Source: Ophiocordyceps camponoti-saundersi (nom. inval.)
Taxonomy: Eukaryota > Ascomycota > Sordariomycetes > Hypocreales > Ophiocordycipitaceae
Direction: 5' to 3'
NCBI GenBank assembly: GCA_003339415.1
Contig: PDHQ01000018.1
Span: 278,813 to 342,812 of the forward strand
DNA length: 64,000 bases
Positions 20,725 through 32,191 of this stretch are shown here, in pieces. The notes under the pieces are model-generated. The model had not been told where the DNA came from and searched no databases. It saw only the letters and a list, made by a program, of their open reading frames with translations. How positions within the stretch are numbered: position 1 is the first letter of the stretch; each line of letters starts with the position of its first letter. A program made the position numbers and the translations under genes.

Positions 20725-22307
20725 CACGGAGGAAGATGTTTCATTCACTGTGTCTCAGGCGATGTCATATAATGACAGGTCTTGTATATCCGTACTCTAG
20801 ACTGATATAGTTTGAATTACGTAGGCGACCTCCTTCTTCTGTCGACTTGGCTTCTGCTGTAGGCTCTGGCTTCTCTTCTTCCACTTGCTCATAGTCGCCC
20901 GCCATTGCGTTCAAGAGTCATTGCCCTTGAGCGTTTCTTTTTCTGATGCCAATTATTTTTCTGCGGTCTTATTTCCTATTCTTCAAGCTGCGCGTCTGTC
21001 GATCGAGCACCTTTTTTTCGCATCTCTACCCTAACCCCGTCAAGCCTCATGCATACCCTAACCCTAAGCAGCTCATCACCCTATAACTTAAGGACCTCCG
21101 CCACGGAATCACAGGATTTACTTCCAAATATCGGAATAGTGAAAGCCCGATAGCCAGGATACGGAGTAAGTTTATAGCAATACTGTAATCATACGCCCCC
21201 TCTCACCTGGATATTTTCGAATAGCTCAGGAGAATCTCGACGCTGGAGTGGTTGTGACACGCTGTATCGTAAATCGTACGACTATAAACGTATCCTTCGA
21301 CTTAGATTAGGGATTATGAAAGCAAAGCCCCGGCAAGCTCAGCCTTTCAAGAACATGGAGTATGTAGAAGATTGCGGAAATGTGGTTGATGTGATCTGTA
21401 CGCCCCTTAACTGGCCACTTGGAGAGAAGCCAGCTCTCGATCCCGGCATAGACGAAGCAAACAAAACTTGAGCATATTTTTCAAAGTCAAATCGCCGGTG
21501 TAATGCTATAGCTAGGTAGCTACGTGCAGCTTCCTCAGGATTGAATGCTTAAGATTCAGCGGCCACTACGGCAACGACAGTGACCAAGAAATGGAGGAAT
21601 ATGCGTTAAACAGTCAGCATATCGAGAAGTCTGAGCCGAAGTTGCCGCCGGATATCCTCGCTTTGGGCCGATAAGAAACCACTTAGGGCGGCAGCGTGTA
21701 CGGCAGGCAAGGCAGTGGTTTCTAGACTTGACGTGACACCCGTCAAGGTGGTTGCCAGGCCAGTCAGGCAGACGCCCCTTTCGTGCTTCTCGTCCAAGGG
21801 GCTCTGGAACTTATCCAAGAACACCGTCAACCTTTGGATGTTGCATCTCCTTTGAATCGGACATGTTTTATGGTCAGAAGAGGCTTTATTCCAGCTCTCA
21901 GGGTCGAGGCCGGCGGGCTTTAGCCCCTTGCCTATCAGTCCAATTCTACCATGTAACCAACAGATGTATGCGAGTATTCCCGCACGACACATGGTAGAAG
22001 CTCAGCCGCGAAGCCTCTTTATATGCATCTTTCATGAAAACAAAAACTCCCTTGAATCAATGACGATATCAAGATATTGAACTTGGCGATGCCCAAGCCC
22101 CGACATGACGATATTCAGCTACTACTGAGCGCACAACCGTGTAGGCCATATATGCGTATATCGGTATGCCGGCGTCAATCGCAAAGATCCCCGCATTAAT
22201 GAATATTCCGCCGCAAGCAAATCATCCCGCCCTCACCCTTGATCTAACAAACCTGTTGATTTCCTTCTCTACCAGCCGCATGACGCTTTGGACAGCAGAC
22301 AGCCATC
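20725..22307. other. Gene-poor region upstream of HIR3
   Basis: This AT-richer 1.58-kb stretch contains short interstitial CCCTAA motifs (21029-21067). The minus-strand ORF at 21606-21992 has no recognisable domain and was not accepted as a gene. Confidence 0.5.
21029..21067 (+). repeat. Short interstitial telomere-type motifs
   Basis: CCCTAACCCC (21029-21038) and CCCTAACCCTAA (21056-21067) match the TTAGGG telomere unit of filamentous fungi on the opposite strand. Two perfect tandem units are too few to be a telomere. They may be a Tbf1-type binding site or chance. Confidence 0.6.
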
Positions 22308-25300
22308 ATGGCAAGCTCCCCGGCTCCCGCCATCTACCGCCCTGTTCGGCTAACCTGCCCGCAGCCTGCCTTTCAGGCTATCAACCTCGAGCCCGAGGAA
22401 GACGTCGACGACCAGGTTGACACGACCAAAGAGCTCTATGTGAGTCCACGCGACGCCTTGCCGTCTCCGTGGTCTTCCTTACCAACGCCATTGTCGCAGG
22501 TCGAAGAGGCGCTCAAGCTATTCCAAAGAGCTCTGAAGCTTCACGCTCAAGGCTCCCGTTCTCGCGACGCCGCCCGCGAGGCGTACGAGGATCTATTCCG
22601 CTCCGACATTTTCTCTTACCGCGAGGCTCTGACCGAATATGAGCGGGCCGAGAAACACGCCGGCGATCCTCCCGAGGCTTCTGCCATCGAAACCTTCTCT
22701 ACGAATCTCGATGTCGACTCCGTCACAGGGGACGCCGCTGCCGCCAGCCTGTCCCAGGCTCTCTATCTTTCCTACAAAAACTATGGCCAGCTGCATCTCG
22801 ATCAGCTCAGGGATCAGAGTCTGACCGATCCGGACTGGACTCAGGCGCGGATACGGTACAGCCATCAAGGTAAGCCCATCGTCGACAATTGGGTGGCCGC
22901 CCTGGATCAAGATCCCTCAGATCCTGAGCTGTGGAGGAAGATGGCTCGCTTAGCCGGCGCTCTCAACAGTGGCAGGGTGAAGCGTTACTGTCTCGAGGCC
23001 GCCATCGAGTTGGATGACGACCCTACCATCACCGAGGTCGAGCCTCCCTCTCTCGCCGAAGGCTTGGCTGGCGAGCAGTTGAAACGATACCTCGAGACTC
23101 TCAACGATGACACCGCTTTGTCGCACCCGGCCATGACGCCATGGGTGAAGAGAAGGATGCCGGATTTTATCATGAAGCACCTAGATCCAGTCCCCTTTCT
23201 TCCCGACCCGAGCGTGACGCTCACTCCGCCCCCGACGACTAGAAGCGGCACACCCTCCGACGATACCCCGACCTCTGGCGAACAAGCACCCGCAGAACCC
23301 ATTCTCTCATGGGACACCCTCGGTCTCGAGCTTCTCAAATGTCACCGAGACACTAATAGTGCTATTCGAGCGTGTCGCATGATCCTCGAAGCAGCTCAGG
23401 AAGCGGCGACGAAGCCCGAAAACGAGACGGTGACAGAAGTCGCCACCTCAGACGCCAGGTCCAAGCCACCGTCACCGCCGGCAAAGGATAGACTGACATC
23501 CGAAGCCGCCGATAGCAACGGCTCCAAGGCATCGGAGCAGCCCCAGAAGGAGCGTGACACGTCTGCGTTGGCTCGAAAGCGCTCGCAATCTGTTGCCGGC
23601 CTACCTGACGTGGCCGATGAGGACAACGGTATGGAGAAGAGGAGCAAGCGTGTGCGCCGGAGGACAGAGGCTAAGGAGGTGGAGGAGACGAAAGATGCAA
23701 GCACGCTGATCGCCTACCAGGAAGCCGATCTGAATCTCTTTCGCATCACAAGTAACATCCTAGAAAGCCTGGGCGTAGAAGATGGAGAGACGTTGGACTG
23801 CTTGCAGAGTTTCCTGGACTCGTGCACCACCGCCGAGGACCGCACATCCAAGATAACACTTTTGGCGGCCAAAGATCTGTGGACCGTCATGACGAGCTTC
23901 AACCAAGATACGGCCATGGCACTACTCAACAAAAACGAGCAGGTGACGTTGGGTCTTTCGTCATTCCTCGAACATGCCAAGTCCGGCTCGCAAGACAAGC
24001 CCAAGATGCCTCCGTTCGACCCGGCTCAGGGGCTGAATAGCTTCGCGGACATGGTGTGCCGATGCAGCTCCTGGATGCTGCACGATGACATCTGCTTCGA
24101 ATGGTTGCGAGCCGTCAGCGAAAGCTACGTAACTCATACCTGGTCCGACGTGATGAAGGTGACGGTGGTGCAGATGCTGAACCGCCACGACGCAATGTTA
24201 TTTGAGCGTATTGCTGGCACGCTTCGGCATCTATCCGCTTCTACCGAGGAGCTCGCGCGGCTGAACAACATGATCCCGATGCTGTTTGAGCTTCACGTCG
24301 ACATATACGAGAGGATAACCAATCCGAGCAGTGTGGTCGACTACGCGACCCGCACAGAGACCAAGTACCGCCTGAGTCGATGGCTGGACGTTGCCTCGAC
24401 CTACGTCCACCTCATGGGCCGGCCCGCCAGCGATCCTCTGTGCATACGCTTCCTGTGGGCGTCGGTCATGGCCTCGTCGCTCTCGGATAACCCCGTGCGA
24501 GAGCACATTCTACGTCTGTGGACGTCAATCCGAGACTTTCTCACCGCTGAGGGCGTCGAGCAGATCAATCTAGCCAACAACGTTGTCATGCCGGTGATAT
24601 CGCCGGCCGCCGCCGATCGCGAGATCTCGACCTTGACAACCATGGACTTTTTCCTCGGCCTGTTCCAGGACGAGATGGAAGATCCGGTTCAGGTCATCGA
24701 GACGCTGGAGCCCGTCCTCAATCCTTCGTCAGTCTGTTCCGCGACAGATGGCTCCTCGTCGCCGGAATCACAGGGACGACCCGTGTCTGAGTGCGCCACG
24801 CAGGGCATGCGTGATCTCTGGAAGTTCCTCTCTAGCAGCAGCACCGAGCTACGTCTGTTCCTGTGGTCGAGACTGGGCGACGCCTACGCAGCTATCCAGT
24901 ACCAGACGAAGCGGCTCTCGTGCATTCTTAAAAGCATCGAGATGATCATGGCCGACCTCTCTCGCGATACATACTCCCGGACGCCTGACGGCCCGCGGCG
25001 GCTGCTGCTGATGAGGACGATGAAGTCTCTGGACGAGCTGCTGATACAGGCGCTATCCCTGGGACTCAACGACAGCAGCGCCTTTGAAATCGTCGACGAG
25101 ACTCACATCAAATCGAGCGCTGGCGCCCTGACGAGGCTCAGCTGCCTGCTACATGTGGCATCGCTGTGCGAGGACGAGAGTCGCATCAATGGCTCCAGCT
25201 CGGCAGCGGCCGGCAGCAGCAGCAGCAGCACGCAACTATCGCTTATAAACAAGCTGCGTGAGATGCAAGTGCGCGCTTGGTCTACTCTTTACACCCTGTT

Positions 25301-28300
25301 CCGCGCCGGGCTGCCCCAGCGTGAGGGCGTCGTCTCGTACGAAAACGACCTGGCTGGGTTCTTGGCAGTGGTGCACCAGGCCGTGGGTATCCGCAAATTC
25401 TGCAAGTCCTCCAACAAGATATTCCTCAAGATGATGCGGATGGAGCTTCTCAAGTGGAACAGCGTGGAGAACTGGGAAGATCACCTTGGCCAGGTGCTGT
25501 ACGACTTGCACGGGTTGAAGCTGGGTATCGGTGTCTGGGAGGTGCGGGACCACGGCTGTCCTACTGAAAACCTGGAGAGGCGGCAGGCCATACAGCTGGT
25601 GGAAAAGGTGACTATACTCGCGCGCCGCATGCCGATGAAGGACATCCTGAAGTCGGATCTGAAGGCAACTATCGAGCATCTGCAGCAGGCTATCGGGCAG
25701 ACCAAGTCGACGCACCAGATGATTCACAACTTGCGTAACTTTGGAGAGTACCTTAGAAAGCCCATCCATCCGCAGCGGTTGTTTCGGGCCCTCAAGGGAG
25801 ACGTCGCCGTTGACTCGGTCGGTGTTTGCATTCCCGACGCCACTCTGGCCCGTCACGGCTGGTTCTTCTTGCTGGGCATGGTCGCCCTAACTAAATTCAA
25901 AGGCGTGGACCTCAATCGCAGACAGTCGCCGGGCGCGACCGACGATCTGCGGATCGGTGCCACCTTCTTGCGACTCCAGCTGCAGTTCACGGCAGACAAC
26001 TGGCAGGCCTGGTTCCGGCTGGCCGAGTGCTTCGACTATGAACTGGACGAAGCGGTCTTGTGGACGGCGGATAAGATGAACAAGGACCGGGCTGAGCTGA
26101 TCAAGCTGCAGCGCAACGCCATCCACTGCTATACGCTGGCCTTGTCGCACTCGGTCAACGCGGAGACCGACGTCAGCGACGGCGACCCTTTGCATGATCT
26201 GTACCACAAGTTTGCCATGCGGCTGTACTCGTCCAGCCGCGAGCCTTTTGCCATGGAACCCTTCCATCACGCCGACCAGGAGCGTTTCTTTATTGAAGAG
26301 ACGGGGGCCGGCACGTTCAAGCAGATTGTGCACCAGGAGATGGCCCAGTTCAAGGTGTGGAAGCTGGCGGCCAAGCTCTTCAAGAAGGCTCTGAGGAGGA
26401 AGCCGGACAACTGGATGAACGCTTACATGTTGGCCAAGTGCTACTGGAAGATGTACCAGACGCCGCTCGAGGGGCGGGACGAACCGGACAAGAAGACCAT
26501 CGTCACGGTCAAGCATCTCATTCGAACGCTCAGCACGGCCATACGCGTGGCGACGAGAGCGCGCAAGTCTCGTAACAGCGACCCTATCCTGGAGCCTCAT
26601 TACAAGATGGTCTCCATCCTACACAAGCTCGTCGGCCGCGACGATATATCGGTGGAGGAGGCGGTGGCAACGCTCTCGCAGCAGCCATTTGGCGTCGCAC
26701 GAAACAACAGCCCAGACGACGACGACTCTCAGTCAGAAGACTGGGAGGAGTATGTGATCCGCCATCTGACGCGGCTTCGAGAAAAGGACAAATCCAACTG
26801 GCATCATCGCATTGTTATGCGGCACGCCCGCATCCTCTTCGAGGACGGTGAGCGAGAGGGGGGTGATGGCCTGATGGAGACCAAGGCGGCGTTTGCCATC
26901 CTCAAGGAAAACATGTTCACCAAGACGATGGTGATGAACGTGTGGAAGTGCGACGCCGAACGACCAGGACGGCATCACGTCTTTACCGAGCAGTACGTGC
27001 GATTCATGACGCGACTGCTGTTCATCATGGCCGACCGGACAAACCTGGAGCTACTGCTTCGCCGGCTGCGTAAGAAAGGCGCCGACTTCTATCATTTTAC
27101 GGATCTGTGGCAGTCGTGCTGTCTCACGTACATTGAGCTGCTGAAGGCGGCCTACAAAATCCGGCCGGTGTCAGAGGATGCCCTCAAGGCGCTGCCTACG
27201 GAGGAGTTCGAGGTGATGAGCGAGCGGATCACGGAGTGGGCGGCCGGCGAGGGCCCGCATGTTGACGAGCTCAGCTGCATGAAAGAGGCGGTCGAGCTGA
27301 AGAAGCTGAATGCTAACTTGATGAAGGTGACGCCCATCGACGACCTCATCAGCGACTGCTACGTCATTATATACGTCGACGTCGCAAGCAGCCTTCCGGG
27401 TGGGGAAGCCAGCAAGGTGATTGCTGAGCGGAACCACGCCAAGGAGGTGGCGGCTCAACTGGCGCAGGCCGAACCGAGGCCGCCGGCATCGCTCAGCAGC
27501 ATCCTCAATCCGGCCAACGGGCGAGAGGCTGGGACGGCGACGCCCAACGAGGCCGAGAAGTCGGAAACGGTGCCAAGGGGCGGCCGTAAGACGGTACGGA
27601 GGCCAGATGTGCTTCGCAAGGCGGAACAGGCTGTTGTCCGCTCGCTCGAGGCACCAGCCAGGGTGACTCGCGACAACAAAAGCAGTGTGACAAGCAAGCG
27701 AGGGAGCCATACGCCCGCGGCGATACTCAGCGATGGCGGGAGCAGTGGTAGAGGAGACTCCTCAGAAGACGACGACGAGGACGACGAGGACGACGAAGAC
27801 GACGGGGCAATGGGAGCCGAGGTGCTACGGGCTCCGAGGGAGGACGTCGACGAGGAGATGAAGGACGCAGACGTCATCGTTATGGGGGATGCGGCGGCTA
27901 TGGTCGGGGTCAAGGACGACAGTGAAGCCGGTAGCGTGCACGACTCGGCCGACGACGAGAGCGACCTCAGCGACGTGCCGGAGGGGTACGACGAAGAAGT
28001 GCCACCGGGACTCTTGTTTGCCAACCTCGAGCGTGCGCCGGAGCAGAGCGCGGAGAGGAGCGGCGAGGAGGCGGACAGTGAGAGCGAAGGGGAGGAGACG
28101 AATGAGGAGGAGGAAGAAGAGGAGGAGGAAGAGGAAGAAGAAGAAGACGAGGATGAGGTTGAGCTCGTAGGCGAGGTTGGAGCTGCTGACGAGGTTGAGG
28201 TTGCTGACGAGGAAGAGGTTCTTGATGAGGAAGAGGTTGAGGATGAGATTGAGGTTGAGGTTGACGAGGAAGAAGTTGAGGAAGAGGAAGAGGATGAGGA

Positions 28301-28619
28301 TGAGGAAGAGGACGAGGACGAGGAAGAGGCTGACCAGGCTGCCGAGGTTGACGATGTTGACGATGTTGACGAAGGCGACGATGAAGGAGAACAGGAAGAA
28401 GGACAGGAAGAAGAAGAAGAAGATGAAGAAGAGGATGAAGAAGAGGATGACGAGGAAGAGGAAGAGGAGGTGCAGGTGGAGGCGGTGTTGTACGCTGGAG
28501 GCGACGAGGGTGACGCCCACGAGACGCGCCGGGCTGGACCAGAGGTTGGTTTCGAGGCGGTGATCGACGACGATGACGACACGGCTATGCCCGACGCCGA
28601 GGCGTACGGACAGCATTGA
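22308..28619 (+). CDS. HIR3: Histone transcription regulator 3 homologue (HIR complex)
   Basis: HIR3 is the TPR scaffold of the HIR histone H3-H4 chaperone, which controls histone genes and replication-independent nucleosome assembly. The frame is open throughout, but two introns are likely. The one at 22441-22500 (GTGAGT...CGCAG, 60 nt) restores the family sequence [13 protein letters not shown] second at 22311-22364 (ATG/GCAAGC...GCTAAC...CGCAG, 54 nt) would start the protein [11 protein letters not shown], the usual Hir3 N-terminus; unspliced it adds 18 residues. With both removed the protein has 2065 residues, a normal size. The N-terminus is TPR-like ([15 protein letters not shown]) and the body is helical repeats. 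The last 300 residues are extremely acidic, suiting histone binding. Confidence 0.92.
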   Translation: MASSPAPAIYRPVRLTCPQPAFQAINLEPEEDVDDQVDTTKELYVSPRDALPSPWSSLPTPLSQVEEALKLFQRALKLHAQGSRSRDAAREAYEDLFRSDIFSYREALTEYERAEKHAGDPPEASAIETFSTNLDVDSVTGDAAAASLSQALYLSYKNYGQLHLDQLRDQSLTDPDWTQARIRYSHQGKPIVDNWVAALDQDPSDPELWRKMARLAGALNSGRVKRYCLEAAIELDDDPTITEVEPPSLAEGLAGEQLKRYLETLNDDTALSHPAMTPWVKRRMPDFIMKHLDPVPFLPDPSVTLTPPPTTRSGTPSDDTPTSGEQAPAEPILSWDTLGLELLKCHRDTNSAIRACRMILEAAQEAATKPENETVTEVATSDARSKPPSPPAKDRLTSEAADSNGSKASEQPQKERDTSALARKRSQSVAGLPDVADEDNGMEKRSKRVRRRTEAKEVEETKDASTLIAYQEADLNLFRITSNILESLGVEDGETLDCLQSFLDSCTTAEDRTSKITLLAAKDLWTVMTSFNQDTAMALLNKNEQVTLGLSSFLEHAKSGSQDKPKMPPFDPAQGLNSFADMVCRCSSWMLHDDICFEWLRAVSESYVTHTWSDVMKVTVVQMLNRHDAMLFERIAGTLRHLSASTEELARLNNMIPMLFELHVDIYERITNPSSVVDYATRTETKYRLSRWLDVASTYVHLMGRPASDPLCIRFLWASVMASSLSDNPVREHILRLWTSIRDFLTAEGVEQINLANNVVMPVISPAAADREISTLTTMDFFLGLFQDEMEDPVQVIETLEPVLNPSSVCSATDGSSSPESQGRPVSECATQGMRDLWKFLSSSSTELRLFLWSRLGDAYAAIQYQTKRLSCILKSIEMIMADLSRDTYSRTPDGPRRLLLMRTMKSLDELLIQALSLGLNDSSAFEIVDETHIKSSAGALTRLSCLLHVASLCEDESRINGSSSAAAGSSSSSTQLSLINKLREMQVRAWSTLYTLFRAGLPQREGVVSYENDLAGFLAVVHQAVGIRKFCKSSNKIFLKMMRMELLKWNSVENWEDHLGQVLYDLHGLKLGIGVWEVRDHGCPTENLERRQAIQLVEKVTILARRMPMKDILKSDLKATIEHLQQAIGQTKSTHQMIHNLRNFGEYLRKPIHPQRLFRALKGDVAVDSVGVCIPDATLARHGWFFLLGMVALTKFKGVDLNRRQSPGATDDLRIGATFLRLQLQFTADNWQAWFRLAECFDYELDEAVLWTADKMNKDRAELIKLQRNAIHCYTLALSHSVNAETDVSDGDPLHDLYHKFAMRLYSSSREPFAMEPFHHADQERFFIEETGAGTFKQIVHQEMAQFKVWKLAAKLFKKALRRKPDNWMNAYMLAKCYWKMYQTPLEGRDEPDKKTIVTVKHLIRTLSTAIRVATRARKSRNSDPILEPHYKMVSILHKLVGRDDISVEEAVATLSQQPFGVARNNSPDDDDSQSEDWEEYVIRHLTRLREKDKSNWHHRIVMRHARILFEDGEREGGDGLMETKAAFAILKENMFTKTMVMNVWKCDAERPGRHHVFTEQYVRFMTRLLFIMADRTNLELLLRRLRKKGADFYHFTDLWQSCCLTYIELLKAAYKIRPVSEDALKALPTEEFEVMSERITEWAAGEGPHVDELSCMKEAVELKKLNANLMKVTPIDDLISDCYVIIYVDVASSLPGGEASKVIAERNHAKEVAAQLAQAEPRPPASLSSILNPANGREAGTATPNEAEKSETVPRGGRKTVRRPDVLRKAEQAVVRSLEAPARVTRDNKSSVTSKRGSHTPAAILSDGGSSGRGDSSEDDDEDDEDDEDDGAMGAEVLRAPREDVDEEMKDADVIVMGDAAAMVGVKDDSEAGSVHDSADDESDLSDVPEGYDEEVPPGLLFANLERAPEQSAERSGEEADSESEGEETNEEEEEEEEEEEEEEDEDEVELVGEVGAADEVEVADEEEVLDEEEVEDEIEVEVDEEEVEEEEEDEDEEEDEDEEEADQAAEVDDVDDVDEGDDEGEQEEGQEEEEEDEEEDEEEDDEEEEEEVQVEAVLYAGGDEGDAHETRRAGPEVGFEAVIDDDDDTAMPDAEAYGQH
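28100..28475 (+). repeat. Acidic GAG/GAA/GAT trinucleotide tract
   Basis: An imperfect purine trinucleotide repeat encodes long Glu/Asp/Val runs at the HIR3 C-terminus. On the other strand it creates long Ser-, Leu- or Phe-rich false ORFs. Confidence 0.8.
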
Positions 28620-28867
28620 TAGAGCGGGTTTTGCTTTTCATCTTGTTCTTCCTTTTCATGTACTTCTACTCTGGATGCTGACGAACTGTACATCATTCCT
28701 TTTACCCTCCTCCCGTCTTATACCCCTTATCACTTTACCCCTTTTCACCTCATGGTTGACTCGCAGTCGGATACCATTAGACGGTGAGGACGAGTTTACC
28801 TAGCTATGCAACCGGAGGTCGATGAGATAGAATCATGTACCAAAAGACATGACAAGAAACCCCCCCT

Positions 28868-30256
28868 TTAACCCTCGTCCTTGTCCATGTCGTCGCGCCG
28901 ACGCTTGTCACCCCCCTTGAGCCGCCTCCCTCCACCGCGTCGGGATTGGTTCTCGGCCAGAGCCTTCATCTCGACGCGGGCATGACGCTGGGCCTCGTCG
29001 ACGCGAGGCTGAAAGGCCATGACGGCCTGCTTGTCTGTAGGGTAGAGGTCGAGCTTGCGGCCGAGGGCGGTCTCGATCCGTTGATAGAGCTCCGTCTCGT
29101 ACTGGGTGACGAGGTTGAGGGCGACGCCCGACTTTCCGGCGCGGGCGGTGCGGCCGACGCGGTGGATGTACGTCTTGGAACTGTCTGGCATGTCGTAGTT
29201 GAGGACGACGTCGACGCTGGGGATGTCGAGGCCGCGGGCGGCTACGTCGGTGGCGACGAGGATGTCTCGGCTTCGCGACCGGAACTTGTTGAGGGCCCCT
29301 AGGCGGGCTGACTGGGAGAGCTGGCCGTGTAAGGGGATGGCGCCGAAGCCGAGGCTTCGTAGGAGGATGGCTACGCGTTGGGCTTCGTAGACGGTGCGGG
29401 CGAAGACGATGATGGACTTGCCGGCGAATTCGTTGACTAGGTAGACGAGGTAGGTGTCCTTTCGAAGCTGAGGGACGAAAAGGTAGTGCTGGAGGAGAGT
29501 GGCTACCGTCTGGAAGCGGCTTTCGCTGACGCTCACCCTTACGGGGTCGCGGAGGCTGGCTCGTTGTAGGCTTTCGACGCGGGAGCTCATGGTGGCGGAG
29601 AAGAGGAGGGTGCGGCGATCTCGCGGGAGGAAGCGTAGCAATTTGTCGATGCTGGGGCCAAAGTCCATATCTAGAAGACGGTCTGCTTCGTCCATGACTA
29701 GCCATTTGAGGGAGCGGAGAGAGAAGCCCTTTGTCTTTTCAAGGTGGTCGACGAGCCTTCCCGGGGTGGCGACGACGACGTGCGGTTTCCGACCGAGGGC
29801 GATGGCCTGGGGAACCATGTCCAAGCCGCCGACGACGAGGGCGCATCGCAGCGAAATGGAAGAGCCGAGCGCTTCGAAAGCCTGGCTGATCTGCGCGGCA
29901 AGTTCCCTCGTAGGCGCGAGGACGAGACCGAACAGCGGCTGCGGTTTCTCGAGGAGCGCCTGTAGCATCGGCAGCGCAAAGGCAGCTGTCTTGCCGCTTC
30001 CCGTCTCGGCTAGGCCGATGACGTCCCGACCTGATAGGGCGACGGGGATTGCTTTTGCCTGGATCGCCGTCGGGGTCTTGTAGGATAGTGCGGCGCAGGC
30101 TTCGCAGAGGGGGTCGACGACGCCTAGTTCTTTGAAGGTCTTTGGTGGTGAGGTCTCCTCCGGGGCGGAAGCAGAGGAGGGGGAGGGAGACGGGGAGGAG
30201 GAGGGGGAGGGGGAAGAAGAGCCGCGCTCGGTTTTGCGACGTTTGGAAGCGTTCAT
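28868..30256 (-). CDS. RRP3: DEAD-box rRNA helicase Rrp3
   Basis: Rrp3 is a nucleolar ATP-dependent RNA helicase needed for cleavage of pre-rRNA on the path to 18S rRNA. This single-exon gene encodes 462 residues. A Ser/Pro-rich N-terminus (1-38) precedes the Q-motif (F-K-E-L-G...P-T-A-I-Q, 41-66). Motif I is A-E-T-G-S-G-K-T (83-90), Ia is P-T-R-E-L, II is M-D-E-A-D, III is F-S-A-T, and VI is H-R-V-G-R-T-A-R. The block L-Q-R-A-S-L-R-D-P and the run [13 protein letters not shown] are typical of Rrp3 rather than Dbp8. The C-terminus is basic. The gene is divergent from SSF1 across 360 nt and converges on HIR3 with 248 nt between the stops. Confidence 0.93.
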   Translation of the reverse strand: MNASKRRKTERGSSSPSPSSSPSPSPSSASAPEETSPPKTFKELGVVDPLCEACAALSYKTPTAIQAKAIPVALSGRDVIGLAETGSGKTAAFALPMLQALLEKPQPLFGLVLAPTRELAAQISQAFEALGSSISLRCALVVGGLDMVPQAIALGRKPHVVVATPGRLVDHLEKTKGFSLRSLKWLVMDEADRLLDMDFGPSIDKLLRFLPRDRRTLLFSATMSSRVESLQRASLRDPVRVSVSESRFQTVATLLQHYLFVPQLRKDTYLVYLVNEFAGKSIIVFARTVYEAQRVAILLRSLGFGAIPLHGQLSQSARLGALNKFRSRSRDILVATDVAARGLDIPSVDVVLNYDMPDSSKTYIHRVGRTARAGKSGVALNLVTQYETELYQRIETALGRKLDLYPTDKQAVMAFQPRVDEAQRHARVEMKALAENQSRRGGGRRLKGGDKRRRDDMDKDEG

Positions 30257-30472
30257 TGTGAGTTAAGGTGGGAGGATGAGGGTGGAAGCTGAAGATGATG
30301 ATGGTGAAGGTGAAGGTGAAGGTGAAAGTGATTTAATGGAGGCTCGATGAGGGAAAAATCCATCACACAATTGATTATCACCACGTGATCTTCATCGCAT
30401 CTTATCTTATCGTAATTTTTTTTCCTTCCTTATCGCCTCCACACACCACGCATTATTATCACGACTTCTTCA

Positions 30473-30511
<39 letters not shown>

Positions 30512-30616
30512 CACACACTCTCTCTCCTCCTCCTCCTCCTTTATCCCTCTCTCTTCTCTCACTGCACGAGCTGTCCTTTCTTAACCGTCCATTTCTTTCC
30601 AAGCAGACAAGTAGAA
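30257..30616. promoter_or_regulatory. Shared promoter of RRP3 and SSF1
   Basis: This 360-nt head-to-head spacer serves two ribosome-assembly genes. GATGAG (the core of the yeast PAC element) occurs at 30275-30280 and at 30346-30351, the latter followed by GGAAAAATC. An A/T run (AATTTTTTTTT) near 30414 resembles the RRPE element. PAC and RRPE mark ribosome-biogenesis promoters in yeasts; use here is inferred. A CT microsatellite lies on the SSF1 side. Confidence 0.45.
30476..30508 (+). repeat. (CT)n microsatellite in the SSF1 leader
   Basis: A pure CT tract of about 33 nt lies about 110 nt before the SSF1 ATG and continues in a pyrimidine-rich leader, a common fungal core-promoter feature near transcription starts. 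Confidence 0.8.
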
Positions 30617-32000
30617 ATGGCCCGCAAACGCACAAAGAAGCGCACCCATGCCGGCGCAAACAACCCCCATCCCGACTCGGCAACGGGCCACGCCACCATG
30701 GCATCGCCCAAGAGTCTGGTCATACGGATCGGGGCGAGTGACGTCGGCTCCAGCATCAGTCAGCTCACGATGGACGTCCGGCGCGTCATGGAACCTGGGA
30801 CGGCCACGAGACTCAAGGAGAGGAAGGGGAATCGGCTCAAGGACTATGTCGTCATGTGCGGTCCTCTCGGCGTCACTCACTTATTACTCTTTTCTCGATC
30901 CGAGAGCGGAAATACGAACCTGAGGATTGCTTCGACGCCGCGAGGGCCGACGTTGAATTTTCGTGTAGAGTCCTATTCTCTCTGCAGAGACGTTCAGCGC
31001 GTTCAGAAGCACCCCCGCGGCGGTGGCAAGGAGTTTCTCACACCTCCCCTGGTAAAAGATGCCCATTCCCTATTAATCGAATCATCTCAACTGATGCAAT
31101 CCAAAGCTCGTCATGGATAACTTCTCCTTACCCGACGCTGGTGCCAAGTCAAAGGTGCCCAAACACCTCGAGTCCCTTGCTGCTACCGTCTTTCGCTCCC
31201 TCTTCCCACCCATCAACCCGCAGGCGACGCCGCTCAAGACGGTGCGCCGCGTCGTCCTTGTCAGCCGCGAGACTTCATCGGCCGACGATGGTACCTTTAT
31301 CGTCAACTTCCGCCACTACGCCATCACTACCCGTGCCACGAACGTGTCGCGACCGCTGCGCAGGATCAGCGCCGCCGAGAAGTTCATGTCGACAAAATCG
31401 AGCCGCCACAGCAAGGTTCCGAATCTCGGAAAGCTCGAAGACATCGCCGACTTCATGATGGCTGACGGATACGCCACCGACGCAACGAGCGGGAGCGAAA
31501 TCGACACCGACGCCGAGGTCGAGGTGCTCGAGACGGCGCCCAAAAAGGTCCTTTCGTCCAAAAAGGCTCGGGCCGCGGCAGCTGCTGGCTCCAAAGACGA
31601 GGCTGAGGCGGAGGATGGCGGCGGCGGCGGCGGCGGCGAGGACCGGGTCGAGAGGGTGGGCATCAAGCTGGTGGAGCTCGGCCCGCGCATGAGGCTGCGT
31701 CTTACCAAGGTGGAGGAAGGCCTCTGCGACGGCAAGGTCATGTGGCACGAGTACGTGCAGAAGAGTATGGGCGAGGTGCGGGAGTTGGAGAAGAGGTGGG
31801 AGAAGAGACGGCAGGAGAAGGAGGCACGTCGGAGGGAGCAAAAGGCGAACTTGGAGAAGAAGCGGGCGACGAAGAAGAGGAAGAAGGGGGATGATGGTGA
31901 GGGTGGTGATGGTGATGGTGATGATGACGACGACGAGGATGATGATATGGACGATGCCTTTGTCTCATATGACGAGGACGAGGACGAAGATGCCGAGTAA
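30617..32000 (+). CDS. SSF1: Ribosome biogenesis protein Ssf1 (Brix domain)
   Basis: Ssf1/Ssf2 (Peter Pan family) stabilises early 60S pre-ribosomes and 27S pre-rRNA in the nucleolus. Exons are 30617-31051 and 31107-32000. A 55-nt intron (GTAAAA...CAAAG) is needed to join F-L-T-P-P-L to L-V-M-D-N-F. The product is 442 residues. A basic N-terminus (M-A-R-K-R-T-K-K-R-T-H) is followed by a Brix domain over roughly residues 30-300, with D-V-R-R-V-M-E-P and V-N-F-R-H-Y-A-I-T. A Lys/Arg-rich coiled tail and an Asp/Glu-rich end close it. The ATG at 30617 is the first in frame and suits the family. Confidence 0.93.
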
Positions 32001-32191
32001 GAAGAAGAGGTCGATGGCCCGGTATAATGCAATTGGGAAGATGTTGAATGCAGACACCACCTAGGTAGGTATGCATACATACATCTGCCCTTTCTGGTGG
32101 TGCTGATTTTGAAGCCATCGTCCATCATCTCTCTTTATCACTACATCGTTTCATCAAGTCATCTTCCCATCTTCCATCTACCCCTTACCTG

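Noticed and set aside
21606..21992. Minus-strand ORF of 128 codons upstream of HIR3
   Set aside because: It begins with ATG and has a helical-looking end, but no recognisable family, promoter or homology cue; possibly a gene remnant.
27825..28616. Minus-strand Leu/Phe-rich ORF resembling a membrane protein
   Set aside because: The hydrophobic runs come only from the other reading of the HIR3 acidic trinucleotide repeat.
27455..28696. Minus-strand Ser-rich ORF of 413 codons
   Set aside because: It mirrors the acidic GAG/GAA tract of HIR3 and has no other sequence content.
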